A stretch of DNA of 64,000 nt from Earliella scabrosa (Eukaryota; Basidiomycota; Agaricomycetes; Polyporales; Polyporaceae): positions 248,001 to 312,000 of the forward strand of contig JABYQQ010000022.1 of the NCBI GenBank assembly GCA_022605405.1, read 5' to 3'. The notes beneath the pieces are model-generated. The model searched no databases. It worked only from the letters and a program-made list of their open reading frames with translations, and was not told the DNA's origin. The stretch's first letter is position 1. Each line of letters opens with the position of its first letter. Below, piece by piece: positions 13,351 to 24,739 of the stretch. Both the position numbers and the translations under genes were made by a program.

Positions 13351-13865
13351 CATTAGCGCTGAAGTAACGACCCGCCGGCCCGACCAGGTCCGCATAGCCG
13401 AGATTCGGAGTTGCGAGAGTACTGGACTTTTTCTCCTCTACATAGACAGACAATCGGGAGGAACGACTGAGGGGAGCCTAGACAATTCTTACACCAGGTA
13501 AGACAGCACAAGCAGCTCACGTCACAATGCCAGAAGCCTTCAGTCACAACTCAAAAAGCTTCACATCGCGTTCGCGTCTACTTCTCTGATTTATGGGCAC
13601 TGCACAACGCACTCATCACACTTCGAAGAGAGTGTAACTTCGTATGTATTTGATTTAGAACTATGTGTGGCAGTACTTAGCACATGACAGCCTCAGACTA
13701 CAGACTACAGGTAAGTATTAAAAGTGCGGAAGTACTACTATGGTTCTCAGTACATCTCGCTCAAATTCAAATTCAAAATCACTACTGCAATGTACACAGT
13801 AGTTCATAGTAAAGAAGGTCAGGTCGGAGAGGTTTAAGACCGGAACCTATAAAATTAAAGCCACT
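13351..13865. other. AT-richer spacer with a short inverted match to 23.9 kb
   Basis: No gene seen. The motif 'aaattcaaattcaaaatc' at about 13764-13781 has an inverted partner ('ggatttgaatttgaattt') near 23913-23935. These two may mark the outer ends of the inverted pair X and X'. Confidence 0.4.
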
Positions 13866-14480
13866 TCAGGCTCTCACCGGCAGCCAAAGAGTCGGCGGTT
13901 TCCGCTCGGACTGCTCGTACGCCGGCCGAGGAGTGAACGGCGCAGGATGAGTGAGGATCTTGCCGTCTAGCAGCATCCGCAGTTCCCAGATTACAGGCCT
14001 GGGAATGTGCCCGACGGAGATCCCACCAATCAGCCAGAGGGTTGAGAGCTCGAGACGGTCCATGAGATCACCGATGGGCTCGAGCGCGGCGTGGTGGCGT
14101 TTCATCATATGGAAGAACTCGTAGGGATTCTCCAGGGAGAGTTCCTTGACCTGGGGAAAAGAGAGGATCTTGCCCATAACCACCGAGCTGCGCTTTCTGG
14201 CGTCTTCCGAGACCAGTTGGCATGCACCCCATGTGACCACGAGACGAATGGGCACCGCCCTGTCCGCTTCATGAAGCTCCGCGGCGTCGAACGTGGTTAG
14301 ATCTTCAACCAAAACCGTAGTGCCCGGTGGAGTAGGGATGTATCTCCCTTGGGACTGTGGCGTACCCTCAAGGAGCAGAGGGTGTTCGGGCTGGACGGGG
14401 GACAGAGCCTCCAACGTCGCAGCGACGCTCGGTTTGTGGTCGCCCATGCGATGACCAACAGGACACACAAATATCCCCAT
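13866..14480 (-). CDS. Hypothetical protein (204 aa), unrecognised
   Basis: An ATG-started frame of 204 residues with normal protein composition, for example LVSEDARKRSSVVMGKILSF and LELSTLWLIGGISVGHIP. No signal peptide, membrane span or known motif is evident, and I do not recognise the family. An overlapping frame just upstream contains WGYLCVLLVIAWA, which could be a membrane segment of a longer spliced form. A splice donor-acceptor pair upstream (AACAAC|GTGAGT near 14670 to CATAG near 14600) suggests that this frame is the last exon of segment X. It is not present in the inverted relative at 23 kb. Confidence 0.45.
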   Translation of the reverse strand: MGIFVCPVGHRMGDHKPSVAATLEALSPVQPEHPLLLEGTPQSQGRYIPTPPGTTVLVEDLTTFDAAELHEADRAVPIRLVVTWGACQLVSEDARKRSSVVMGKILSFPQVKELSLENPYEFFHMMKRHHAALEPIGDLMDRLELSTLWLIGGISVGHIPRPVIWELRMLLDGKILTHPAPFTPRPAYEQSERKPPTLWLPVRA

Positions 14481-15300
14481 GCGTCACGCGCCTGACGCAG
14501 GTGGGCGTGCGCCTGAGGTGTATCGTGCCTGGCTCTCTTGCGCGGTACGCCAGGCATAGTGCGTGCTGGGAGCCCTCGAGGCGCTGAGCTGGGAGCGCTG
14601 AAGTGCTATGTATGACACACGGATGATTAGCCACTCGATACGAGGGCAGGGTATAACAATAGTGTGACTCACGTTGTTACGGCCATATTCAGAACTCAGT
14701 TGGACAGTGCCTCGGCGGATTGAAGAGCGGTGGCAGATGTATCGACGGCCCGTCCTCGGAATCTATGGGGACTTGAAGAGTCGCCTCGGATGTAGTGAGA
14801 GGGATGGCTGTGCAATCATCCCGCGCTGCAATGGTGGTTTCGTACCCAGATGCGGAAGTGCGACGTTCGCGCGAGACCGCGGCGAGCTGCGAGGATTGCG
14901 GCGGTCGGCCACGAGAGTTCCACTTTCGCATCTGAGTACGAGACCGTACTTTGTGACGCAGAATGGGTCTGGAACTCTGTTCTGATACCTGCAAATTGCA
15001 TGTCAGCCTTCTTCGTTCGCCATCAAGGTGGAGTACATGGACTGTGAGACCTACTGAGATGGATAGGTCGATTGCATCGGAGAGTGAAGTTGACAGCGCA
15101 AATAGGTAGGTTTGCCAGCCGTACCACGGCCATTGGCGGGCACGGGAAGGTGTCATACGCTCTGTTGAGGACAGTGTGCCGGGCAAGGAGTTGTATGAAA
15201 ACGCGGGTTGAGAGTCGAGTGAGCAGCAGATAAGTGTCGAGACAAGCCAGGACAAGGACCGTCTTTATACCTCTGCTTTACGAGCGTTTGAATCTAGTCT
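14481..15300 (-). other. Gene-like segment X (left copy)
   Basis: This minus-strand segment is related to the plus strand of 22435-23000. Both share the leader ('ctcgacact...ctcactMgactctca'), an ATTTGCAG acceptor, a coding-like stretch (SRGRPPQS, then ERRTSASGYE) and the donor GTAACAAC|GTGAGTCA. Between copies the differences in that stretch favour third codon positions (CCG/CCC, TCT/TCC, GAA/GAG) and the indel is 6 nt, so the shared frame was probably translated. Product unknown. Confidence 0.45.
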
Positions 15301-15383
15301 TCAGGTGACGCGTCAGCGAAAACCACGCACACCATAACGCCAGTGCACCCGGGACTTTGTGATACCCATATGGAGAGTGTGAC

Positions 15384-15692
15384 TTATCGCCAAGAAGCGG
15401 AGCGGTCACCTGTAACAACTTGTGGGTGCATGTCGTATTGTAGCGTCGCCGCCACAGGCGTAACACAAGAAGCCACAAGTATGGAGAAATGACGGAGAAC
15501 AAGACATGGTTGTGACAACGTGGCGCCGCCACCATAAGATGACGTGGCTGTTGCGAGGATCGTAATCTGGGTCAGCCACCGGTTGTTGCCGAGAGCCGGC
15601 CCGGTCGCTTCAGCGTCTATCTCCCTCTTCCGATCCTCCAACTCAGCAACTTCAACTTCAAGTCCGACTCCTACCTCACCTCCGACGTCCAT
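15384..15692 (-). CDS. Hypothetical small protein (102 aa)
   Basis: An ATG-started frame with a Val/Glu/Gly-rich acidic start (MDVGGEVGVGLEVEVAELED), a short charged helix and a mildly hydrophobic second half (TQITILATATSS, FSILVASCVTPVAATL). I do not recognise it and there is no paralogue in the window. It could be a chance open frame. Confidence 0.2.
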   Translation of the reverse strand: MDVGGEVGVGLEVEVAELEDRKREIDAEATGPALGNNRWLTQITILATATSSYGGGATLSQPCLVLRHFSILVASCVTPVAATLQYDMHPQVVTGDRSASWR

Positions 15693-16409
15693 CTGATATC
15701 ACTCAACCTTTCGGCGGGGACATCTGCCGATTCCTTCCACATACAGCTCACGCATGTCCGGCGTTGCGATGTACATAAACTCGTTGGAACTATGTAACCT
15801 TCAAATGCGATGACGAGACGGTAAGTCTCCATTTACAATGATCCAATGGGCGATCTTCAATGAATCTCGTATCACAATGGTGGCGGGTTGGGATTCAGTA
15901 CCGCGCCCACAAGGCGTGCCACACAGGCAGTTGCCCCAGCTACCAACTCCCGGACTCCCGACATAAGGTGCGATGGTGAGAGACGCAGGACCTACGAGAA
16001 CAATAGACCGTACCTATGCTTTCGTGTTTGAGCTTACGAACCCTCAGCATTCTTGCGAACGGACCCTTGCCGACGCCCATCGATTGTGGGCGCATGTGAG
16101 AAACTGAGGACGCCCACGTTTTGTTCCACGCGTTTGCCGCCCAACGCCAAGAAGCATTCACCGCCCATTGTGCTGGCGTCCTTGGGTGCAACTTGAACCC
16201 GTCGTTTTGTCCTGTTGTGAGTTTACTCTTCTGGATAATGTGTCTATCTCACAACCCCTTGTTCTACTAGTACTAGGTGAACGACCACTCGCGTCTGCAT
16301 CAGTCCAACAACCCATGAGTCCAAACTTGAACAGCTGACGCGGGTGAGTAGAAGGTTGCCACTCGTCGACATGTAGTTACTCAAGCTGTGTCTCCTTCAG
16401 CTCGACGTC
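15693..16409. other. Intergenic region upstream of the first HET gene
   Basis: No gene, repeat or clear TATA box recognised. A TGAGTAG..CAG-rich leader precedes the ATG at 16410. Confidence 0.4.
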
Positions 16410-18740
16410 ATGTGGCTTCTCGATACACAAACTCTCAAGCCTCGTTACTTCATCAATCCAGAAGCGGTTGAAGAAGGCTACCTCATCCTCTCGCACCTCT
16501 GGGACGCCAAAGAGCAGACCTTCCAAGACCTTCAGCTCATCCATCACCGATGCTCGTCGACGGGAGAAGATCCACGTGCCCTCGTGTCGTCCAAGATTCG
16601 CGGCTGCTGCGAGGTTGCCGCGCGCCACGGCTACAAATGGGCCTGGATCGACACCTGCTGCATCGACAAGACTAGCAGCGCGGAGCTGTCCGAAGCCATC
16701 AACTCGATGTTCCGCTACTACACTCTCTCGCTTGTGTGTTACGTTTACCTACGCGACATGCCCGAGACGGACCCCTCCGAGCTGTTTGGCGAGGTCGGCG
16801 ACCCAAAGGCGGCCAACAACCCTCACTTTGCCAACCATAGGTGGCATAAGAGAGGATGGACGCTGCAGGAGCTCATTGCCCCACGCGTCGTCCACTTTCT
16901 CTCGCACAATTGGGAGTACCTTGGCTCCAAGGCAGATCTCGCGGACGGGCTCGAGGTTATCACCAGGATTCCGGCCAGCATCCTCCGGCTCGAGGAGAAC
17001 CCGTCCGACATGAGCGTCGCGCAGCGCATGTCCTGGGCGGCACAGCGCGAGACGACGCGGGTGGAAGACGAAGCGTACTGCCTGCTCGGGATCTTCGACG
17101 TCAACATGCCCACTCTCTACGGCGAAGGCAGGAAGGCGTTCCAGCGTCTGCAAGAAGAGATCATGAGGCGTACTCCCGACACGACTCTGTTTGCGTGGGG
17201 CCCCCGCTGCGCATATGATGAGTTATGCGAATATACTCACGACTCCATGTCCGGACTGTTCGCAACTTGCCCGACCGACTTCATCGAATCGTCCGCAATC
17301 AAGTTCTCCCCCATCCCTATTGGTCCTATAGAGACTCCTGAAGAACCCGAACGCCCGACAGATCCGGACGACGACGTGAGTGTTCCTGTTCTCTCGACCC
17401 GAGTCCGAGACTCTGATTGTGTGATTCAATATCAGGACTTCTGGGACATAGACCAGACGGGCGACGTCATGACGTTCAACATCACGCCACATGGTGTCTT
17501 CGTCCGTTTCCCCGTTATCGAGTACAATGGGCAAACGTTCGGCGATCTTTCTTGGTACCAAGGCGACACTCGAATCTTGCTCATTCTGCGGCGGCGTACG
17601 TCCGAGGCGAGCGATACGTTACCCTTGTACGACATAGGCCTCCACGGTGAAAAGCCTGACCCCGCGATTGATGCCCCCTGCGTTCGACTCATCAAGGTGC
17701 CTTACATCAGGGAGGGCGAGCCACCGCCGGAGTCCGAGCAGATCTTACCACCAGCTGTCTGGAAGGATCTATATCTCGCGCAAGACTCCGAAGAATTGGT
17801 CGAAGAGCCTCTCTACATCCCCACGAACCACGACTTTCCGCCGTTCATCCGCTTCCCCGAGCACATCTTCGCTCCTTTCCTCGAGAGCTTTCGCGCCGAG
17901 AACGTCTACGTGCCGAACGTCATCCTTCCCTGGACAGGCGCACCCGCCGCGACTGTCAGCTTCCTGATTCAGCACCGTCAGTACGGCCCTCTCAGCGTGC
18001 TCGTCCAGTTCGGGCGGTGTAACCTGGGCACGGTCACGCGCCTCAGACCAATAAACTACTACATCAAGCCACACCTTGGCCCCGTCTGGGTCAACATCCG
18101 CGCGCGCGCTGGTGAGGAGCCTGTGCCCATCGACCGATGTCACGACTGCCCAGCGGACCATCTTCCTATCTGGCCCGACCTCCAGCGCCGCTTCACGGTC
18201 GAAACGCCCGCACCCGCTGGTGATGCCGGTGCTGGCGGTGGTGGTGGCCGCGCGCACACCCATAGGCGGAGACGGCGCATCGTGCGGTGGGCGTTCTGGC
18301 TCTCCTTCACGCGCTCGCCGTTGGCGGAAATGTACACTCTCCAGACGGTCACGCTCGACATCCGGTACCTTACCCGTGAAGACATGCGGCGCAGGGAGGC
18401 CGAGCAAGCGCAGCACCACCATCACAGGCGGTCATTCCTTCAGCGCGCGTTTGACGCACTCGTACCATCGTACGTGCGGGGAGTGCTTGCATCGGTCACG
18501 TCGGGAACGATTATGAGCGGAGAGGGGTTGCTCGCGCTTGGGATGCAGTTCGTCGCGCGGTGCGATCCGCGTGCGGTGTTGTATCTGGACGATGGTTCGG
18601 AGAGTACTCACCTGATGCCTTTGACTAAGGGCTCTCCTTCCCCAGACGAACTCGATGCTTGGGTGACGCCATTAACTCATGCGCTCGGTACTGAGGAGCT
18701 GCTACTGTCCATCCTAGACCGGCGTAGAGATTTGTTGTAA
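16410..18740 (+). CDS. HET-domain protein 1 (heterokaryon incompatibility family)
   Basis: Predicted exons 16410-17375 and 17436-18740 give 756 residues. The 60-nt intron (GTGAGT..TATCAG) is a multiple of three and has no stop, so the frame also reads through (776 aa). The position equals the intron of the other six HET genes, so splicing is more likely. The HET domain spans about residues 20-170 with GYLILSHLWD, YKWAWIDTCCIDKTSSAELS, INSMFRYY and RGWTLQELIAP, followed by QRMSWAAQRETTRVEDEAYC and NMPTLYGEGRKAF. The C-terminal part has the shared module (RFPEHIFAPF, LPWTGAP, VQFGRC, CPADHLPIWP). It is the longest member: a Gly/His-rich linker (GGGGGRAHTHRRRRR) and extra tail follow. HET proteins are cytosolic triggers of incompatibility cell death; partner unknown. 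The gene looks intact. Confidence 0.85.
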   Translation: MWLLDTQTLKPRYFINPEAVEEGYLILSHLWDAKEQTFQDLQLIHHRCSSTGEDPRALVSSKIRGCCEVAARHGYKWAWIDTCCIDKTSSAELSEAINSMFRYYTLSLVCYVYLRDMPETDPSELFGEVGDPKAANNPHFANHRWHKRGWTLQELIAPRVVHFLSHNWEYLGSKADLADGLEVITRIPASILRLEENPSDMSVAQRMSWAAQRETTRVEDEAYCLLGIFDVNMPTLYGEGRKAFQRLQEEIMRRTPDTTLFAWGPRCAYDELCEYTHDSMSGLFATCPTDFIESSAIKFSPIPIGPIETPEEPERPTDPDDDVSVPVLSTRVRDSDCVIQYQDFWDIDQTGDVMTFNITPHGVFVRFPVIEYNGQTFGDLSWYQGDTRILLILRRRTSEASDTLPLYDIGLHGEKPDPAIDAPCVRLIKVPYIREGEPPPESEQILPPAVWKDLYLAQDSEELVEEPLYIPTNHDFPPFIRFPEHIFAPFLESFRAENVYVPNVILPWTGAPAATVSFLIQHRQYGPLSVLVQFGRCNLGTVTRLRPINYYIKPHLGPVWVNIRARAGEEPVPIDRCHDCPADHLPIWPDLQRRFTVETPAPAGDAGAGGGGGRAHTHRRRRRIVRWAFWLSFTRSPLAEMYTLQTVTLDIRYLTREDMRRREAEQAQHHHHRRSFLQRAFDALVPSYVRGVLASVTSGTIMSGEGLLALGMQFVARCDPRAVLYLDDGSESTHLMPLTKGSPSPDELDAWVTPLTHALGTEELLLSILDRRRDLL

Positions 18741-19902
18741 TTGATGTTCTTGTATATACGCATGCCTGTCCGTCACTCGCATCTTTCGGTCACTGGGTTA
18801 GACTTCGGCATGTTCCTTCGTAGCACTAGGATATGGTTACACTTGACGGTAGGACCGGTAAGTAGGTTCACCGTGCCAGTCCGTGGATCAACTCCCCTCG
18901 GAGCGCCGGTCTCGGCCATTCGGACCGATTAGCGTGCGAAGTTGGTCAGAACTGTAACAGACGCTTAACGACTTCGTTGGTTTCCCTCTATCTGTTTCTT
19001 GACTTTGTCCTCCAACCGCACCGACGCTTCCCCCCGTGGGCGTGTTCTGGTCACCTGTCGATTCATGCAAACCCCACAAACTGCCCACCTGGGAGTGCTT
19101 GACGCCGTTCCAGACCCTACGCCGACTTGGACATAGGCAGAGGCCTTCTTCGCAGTCTCAGGTTGCTAGTGCAACAAGCTAGAAGGGGATGCGCAGCCCA
19201 TGGTACGTTTGGTCGCAACCCTCCCCTTCACATTTGGTTCACGCATTTGGCGGACGGGTCATTGAGTTTGTTTATACTTCATGTCCGGTATCCCGTGTCG
19301 TCCGCCCCCGCAAGACCCGCGGCGCAAGTATGATGACTAGGTGAGCATGAGTACAGCGTTCACCGTCATATCCTCCTCGCGCCGTGAAGACATAGTGACT
19401 GGTTCATGGCCTTGAACAGTCCTCTGCGAGTTGCGTCTTTCCCGAGTTCTGTCGTAGTGACATACACGCTGGCCTGCGCGGTCGAGATCAGGTCCAAACA
19501 AACCGCTTCCTTGTCCATAGCCTCTTGCTCATGTTTGAGCCATGTCCTTGTGATCTCGTCCTTCTGTATTATGAATCCCATGACTGTACGTCTACATAGC
19601 TCCAAGAAGTCCTCTTTCTGACTTCGCGTGGTCAATCGCTGCCTGAGCGGTCATCGAAGTGTACGTCATACCATCTCGTGGGCACAGCCCATGCAGGTAG
19701 GACAGCCTGGCGCATCGCTATATTGTGCTACCGTTGTCTTCTGAAACCTTGAGTAACTATGTATAAGCTCCCTTTTACCGTCCTTTACCAGACGCTGACA
19801 AGGCAAAAACAGCTTGCGTCCCTGGTACGTTTTGGATGTATCATCTCGCGCAGAGGTCATGTGTTGACAACTATGGTGACTAGGTTCAGTTTCTCCAGTT
19901 TC
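18741..19902. other. Spacer at the centre of the mirror-symmetric region
   Basis: This spacer separates two HET genes on the same strand and lies close to the symmetry centre of the 5-37 kb inverted arrangement. Apart from one weak frame (19366-19581, minus) I see no gene and no obvious palindrome at the centre. Confidence 0.4.
19366..19581 (-). CDS. Hypothetical small protein (71 aa)
   Basis: A minus-strand frame from an ATG at 19581 (MGFIIQKDEITRTWLKHEQE...). The frame stays open upstream without a further ATG. The composition, with a charged helix followed by Thr- and Arg-rich segments, is protein-like, but I recognise no family and it has no relative in the window. It may be a chance frame. 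Confidence 0.2.
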   Translation of the reverse strand: MGFIIQKDEITRTWLKHEQEAMDKEAVCLDLISTAQASVYVTTTELGKDATRRGLFKAMNQSLCLHGARRI

Positions 19903-21798
19903 ATGTGGCTTCTCAACACGAAGACACTCAAACAACACTATTTCGTCTCTCCCGAGGGCGTTGAAGACGGATATGTGATCCTTTCGCACGTCTGGGACAA
20001 GCATGAAGACTCCTTCCAAGACCTGCAAAACATCCACGCCCGGTGCGCAATGTCGGGCGAAGACCCCCATAACCTGGTCTCCTCAAAGGTCCGGCGGTTC
20101 TGCGACGTTGCGGCCGAACTCGGATACGAATGGGGGTGGATGGACACATGCTGCATCGACAAGACGAGCAGCGCGGAGCTCTCGGAGGCCATCAACTCCA
20201 TGTTCCGGTACTACAGTCTCTCCGTGGCGTGCTTCGCTTACATGCACGACACGACCGTCACCGATACAATTACAGGAATAAGGCGGTGGCACGACGTCCG
20301 CTCATCGCCGTTTGGGCAAAGCCGATGGCACACGAGAGGATGGACGCTCCAGGAGCTGGTTGCGCCTCGCGTCGTCAACTTCTTTTCGGAGACGTGGGAC
20401 TACCTAGGCTCCAAGGCGGACCTAGCAAGGGAGCTCGCGATCATCACGAACATTCCTCAGGAGATCCTCAGGCATGAGCAACGACCTGCGGAGGTGAGCA
20501 TCGCACAACGCATGTCGTGGGCCGCTAATCGCAAGACGACGCGGTCCGAAGACGAAGCGTACTGTCTTCTCGGGATTTTCGGCGTCAATATGCCGACGCT
20601 CTACGGGGAAGGGAGAAAGGCATTCCGTCGCCTCCAGGAGGAGATCATGCGGCAGTCTCCGGACACTACGCTCTTCGCGTGGGGTGACCTCTGCACCTTC
20701 ACGGTGTCCAGCATGTCTCAACTCAAAGCCTTGTCGGAGTCAGGAGAAGACGACGAGTTGTTCGCAACCTCTCCGGCGTGCTTTAAAGAGTCCTCAAACA
20801 TCACTCATATGCATCGTCCAAAGGAGCCAAGTCCTCGCAAATATGGCTCGTTTGCCTTTGTGGGTGTCTCCAAATGCTGATCAGAAAATGGGTAACCCGC
20901 GCTGATTACATGCTGGCAGCAGCGCCATTTCTTCAGGCGGAAAAGTGAGGCTCCAGTGGCATTCACCTCTACCCCATTCGGCGTTCAATGCCGCATCCCT
21001 CTGATCATGTTCGAAGGTTTGACCTTTACCGACTTATCTTGGTCCGTGGGACACGGGCTCCCAAATACAACCCGTCTGTTGCTGGTGTTGACAAAGCAGA
21101 CGCCTCGGTATGCGCACCCCACCGTGTCAACGTATGTGGTCAGGACACTCGCGGCTACGACATGGCGATTTCGGATGTTCCCTGTTTCGTGCGCCCTACG
21201 CCCCGCGACATGGAGGACAGTCTACCTCGTTCACGATCCCCGGGCTTCCGATAACGCGACGGCACCCTTCTACATCCCGCTCAACCACAGCATGACCTGT
21301 CCGATCCGCATTCCAGAGCGTCTCATATTGGCCCAGTTCCACATAGTCAGCGATCGCATGCCTGCGATTACCAATGGCGAGCTTCCATGGTCGGGAGACC
21401 GTGCGACCATGGTTTCCCTCCCGCTTCGGGGAAGAACGGGCTGTACGATCGTGCTCCAGTATGGGCGATGCGAGGCAATTCCGAGCGCGGGGGTACCCAA
21501 TGGCCACGACCACGAATCAGTGTCACCTCCGGAGCTCAGCCTGGTAGATCCGCTGAGCACGCTGTGGGCGAACATCGTCGTGGACAACGATTGCAATCCG
21601 GGTCCCTCTCAGCGCAACCACCACGAATGTCCCGCTCATCATATTCTCACCTGGCCGCGCTTGAAGAACACTTGGCAGCTTGACCTCACCAAAGTGCGAT
21701 GCACGATCACCCTCGCTTTCCAGATATCCCGCACGACGCAATCTAGCTCTGAAAAGATGATCATGACGGAGTTCGTGTTATCTACCCAATACTACTAG
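19903..21798 (+). CDS. HET-domain protein 2
   Basis: Exon 1 is 19903-20859 and exon 2 runs from 20920 or 20923 to 21798, giving about 610 residues. The start at 19903 (MWLLNTKTL) matches all relatives; an in-frame ATG at 19759 would add 48 residues but lacks family support. The HET motifs are present: GYVILSHVWD, WGWMDTCCIDKTSSAEL, TRGWTLQELVAP, QRMSWAANRKTTRSEDEAYC. The shared C-terminal module follows: YIPLNHSMTCPIRIPE, LPWSGD, LQYGRC, LWANI, CPAHHILTWP. The intron is 60-63 nt with donor GTGGGT; two neighbouring CAG acceptors are possible. The exon 2 start (FFRRKSEAPVAFTSTPFG) departs from relatives, where the segment reads like FTVTPYG, so a small frameshifting indel near 20950 is possible. 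Otherwise intact. Confidence 0.75.
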
Positions 21799-22434
21799 GG
21801 TCGGCTCTTCAAATTCTAGATCATCTGTGGCATCATTTCCATCATATTTATTTTGTGGGTGGCGTAGACATGCAATCCACAAAGACACAACAGTCTGAAC
21901 TCTCCATGAGACGTAAGGGAGCACTGAAGGTCGAGGTGCGCGTGTCCGAAGTAGTTGAACAGGTGCAGTACTCTGGCCCTCAATTTGCGTCAGGCCACAA
22001 TGTCTCTATATTCAAAGCGTGCTAGATGAGCAAAGGCACAAGGCGTCGAACGACCGATGTTTGAAGAGTCTTCAGCAAAGGGATGAGTTGATAGACGCTG
22101 ATCGAGCGGGCGGCTTCCGGCAAGAGCCGCCGACCAGATAACGATCTTCGCAACAGCCGCGTCATCATCATTTCGGAGCGCCACGTCATCACGACCATGG
22201 CTTGTTCTCTCATGCTCCATACCTGTGGCTTGTTGCAGTACAACATTTTGGCGGCGACGCCGAGGCTATGACATACACTCACAAGCTGTCACAGGAGGCC
22301 GCTCCGCTTCTTGGCAAATGAGGGAGTCTCCGTAAGGAAGTTACAAAGTTCCGGGTGTTATTGGCAGCACGGCGTATGTGGTTTGAGCTTACGCGTCGCA
22401 GAAGGACCTTTGTTGAACGCTTGTAATGCAGGAG
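21799..22434. other. Intergenic region between HET 2 and segment X'
   Basis: No gene recognised. Overlapping short frames on the minus strand have no protein-like features. Confidence 0.4.
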
Positions 22435-22442
22435 TATAAATA
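22435..22442 (+). promoter_or_regulatory. TATA box of segment X'
   Basis: A perfect TATAAATA stands about 30 bp before the leader ('ctggctcatctcgacact') that is shared with segment X at 15.2 kb. This supports X and X' as former or present transcription units. Confidence 0.5.
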
Positions 22443-23990
22443 CGGTACGTCCTGGCTCATCTCGACACTCACCCACTGCTCACTAGACTCTCAGCTTCCT
22501 TCCTTCTGCGCTATCACAAAAGTCCTACTCGTTGGCTGTACCCCTATCGTCCTTCCGGACTTACCACATTTAGTCACATGTGCTGGAAGGGAATACACGG
22601 TTGTTTCACCGTCTCCGACTCACCTGTGCCGATAGGCTCTTCGCATCCCGATACTGCAGCCACTCTGCTCATCCTACTAGTAGGTGTCACACTCAATGTG
22701 ACGCACCCTAGTGGTCCATTCAATGGCACTGCTGACGTATCATTTGCAGATATACAAACCTACACCGCTACCCACTTTGTGCTACGACATACGGTCTCGT
22801 AAGGCTCGGATGCACCAGTGGACCTTTCGTGGCCGACCGCCCCAATCGCCCCACTGGCAGCTCACTGTGGGCACCCATGAACGTCGCACTTCCGCATCCG
22901 GGTACGAGAGCACCAATGTAACGTTGTCAATGGGCCCACTGGCCGTTATGGACTTCTGCAGAGCGACTCTTCGAGTCCCCGTAACAACGTGAGTCAACCG
23001 ATCACTTTCTCTCAGATTGCCTCGAGCCTCCTGGCATTGATATATTCTTTCAGCATTTCAGTCCCCTGCGTCCGCTGTGTTGGACAGCAATAAGCGTGGC
23101 ACCCGCATCATCCTCGGCTGCCTTGTCTCGTCTTCGCCTCAGATCACCGCCTGTGCCATCGCCATCGCGGGACTTGAAGGAGGTGATGGATGTCGGTCAT
23201 CTCCTACCCACAAGACTCACTGCCGCAGTCTCGCGTATTGCGACGATGCCGGTGACCGGAGGAGAATGAAGCGATCTTTCAAGCGCTGCGCTGGGGCTTG
23301 TCACCAAACTCCGGACTCATGGTCGGCGACCCGCGCGCACGAGACGTTCGCCTGGAGGTGAAAGGCCGGGCCACGCTCAATGAGGTCGATGTGACAACTC
23401 TACGAGGCCAACACCACGGGAGGATGTCCCCGGAACCCCACTCCTCCCTATCGTACCTCTCCCAGGGTTACTCGCCCTGGGACTCGGAGTCGGGCCACCG
23501 TCCAGCCACATCCACGATTCCCCGCGTCTCAACATCTCCGCATTCCTACGCCGTCTCCTCACGGCCATCTCGATCGCCATCATCGCTTTGTCGTTCACGC
23601 CCGGACGACGGCGATTGGCGGACTCTCGACGTATGGACTCGCAGTGAACGCGGTCGCTGTTCGAAGATGCCAGTGGGCTCCGCCGGTGGCTCGCACGAAG
23701 GCGACTTTGTCCCAGCTTACGCGACCAGCGATTCCGGGGACACCACAGTCCCAGTCATCGACCTCGTTCTACGTTGCACCCAACAGTGCCATTTGCGCAG
23801 ACGGCGGCGAGATGCCGGCAGAAGGGTCCCGGCGAGGTCCTACCTCGATTTTTAATGATTCGGTTTAAAACTTCACCGATCCCTGAGAGTGTACTTAACT
23901 TAGTCCGCTTTTGGATTTGAATTTGAATTTGAATATGGTCGGATGTGGTTTACTTTCTCGTACTGTACCTCACGCTCCAGTACGAGAACT
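22443..23990 (+). other. Gene-like segment X' (right, inverted relative of X)
   Basis: This plus-strand segment shares the promoter, leader, splice signals (ATTTGCAG acceptor; GTAACAAC|GTGAGTCA donor) and one coding-like stretch (FRGRPPQS...HERRTSASGYES...ATLRVPVTT, 22711-22992) with segment X. Downstream the two copies diverge completely. A later open frame (23298-23855) starts MSPNSGLMVGDPRARDV and is Ser/Arg rich; I cannot say whether it is translated. The segment ends near the 'gaatttgaatttgaa' motif at 23.92 kb. Unknown product. Confidence 0.4.
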
Positions 23991-24739
23991 ACGCACTCTA
24001 GTATGTACCTGTATACCATCAATCTACCATGTACTGGCACTTATAGTACCATGTAGACCAGTGTGGTGTACTTGAAAATAAACACCGAGTTTGGTTTGTT
24101 CAGCTCGCATCCGACTAGTGTGCTGTATTTGAACGTCGTCTGCAAACCTCAACAAGACCAGCAACTTCAAGCTGCCAATAGGAAACTAGATGGCCGCCAC
24201 CGAGTCAGTGCAAAGTCAGTGTACGTAAGTCCGTCTCGGCCATTCGGGCCGCGTCCGCGAGTTCAGCGCTAACATCCTTGGAGTTGTGCTGCGGCCTCGC
24301 CTCGACGTCGCCACTCTGATCTTTGCGTTTGAAAGCGTATCCTATGTCTCCTGCTACGATGATTCAACGTTCTAACTACCGCATCGACTGTGGGACGCAC
24401 TACAAGACGCCCAATGGTGACCACCACCACGACTTGAGAGCTTGAAGACCGAGTCTCACCCAGGACCGCGGGATCGACGACTCGCTGATGCGGGGAACGG
24501 GGAGTGGGTGCAGTGGACAACAAGCACTGCTATCAATCTCGCAGAGTAGGTTGGCCCGTGTGTGCAGTGTAACACAGCCAGGTGAGTCCCTTCCAGCAGC
24601 ATTCAAGGCTGGTCCTGCATGTGAGGTCGGGTCGTCTGGAGCTTCGACGGTATGACCATATGTCCACCAACCGGGCGACAACGAAGTCGAAAATCGCAAG
24701 ATTGAGTGGCGACAAGAGCTACTCTCGATTGCCTTCTCG
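23991..24739. other. Intergenic region
   Basis: No gene or repeat recognised. It separates X' from the next family R array, as 13351-13865 does on the left side. Confidence 0.4.
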
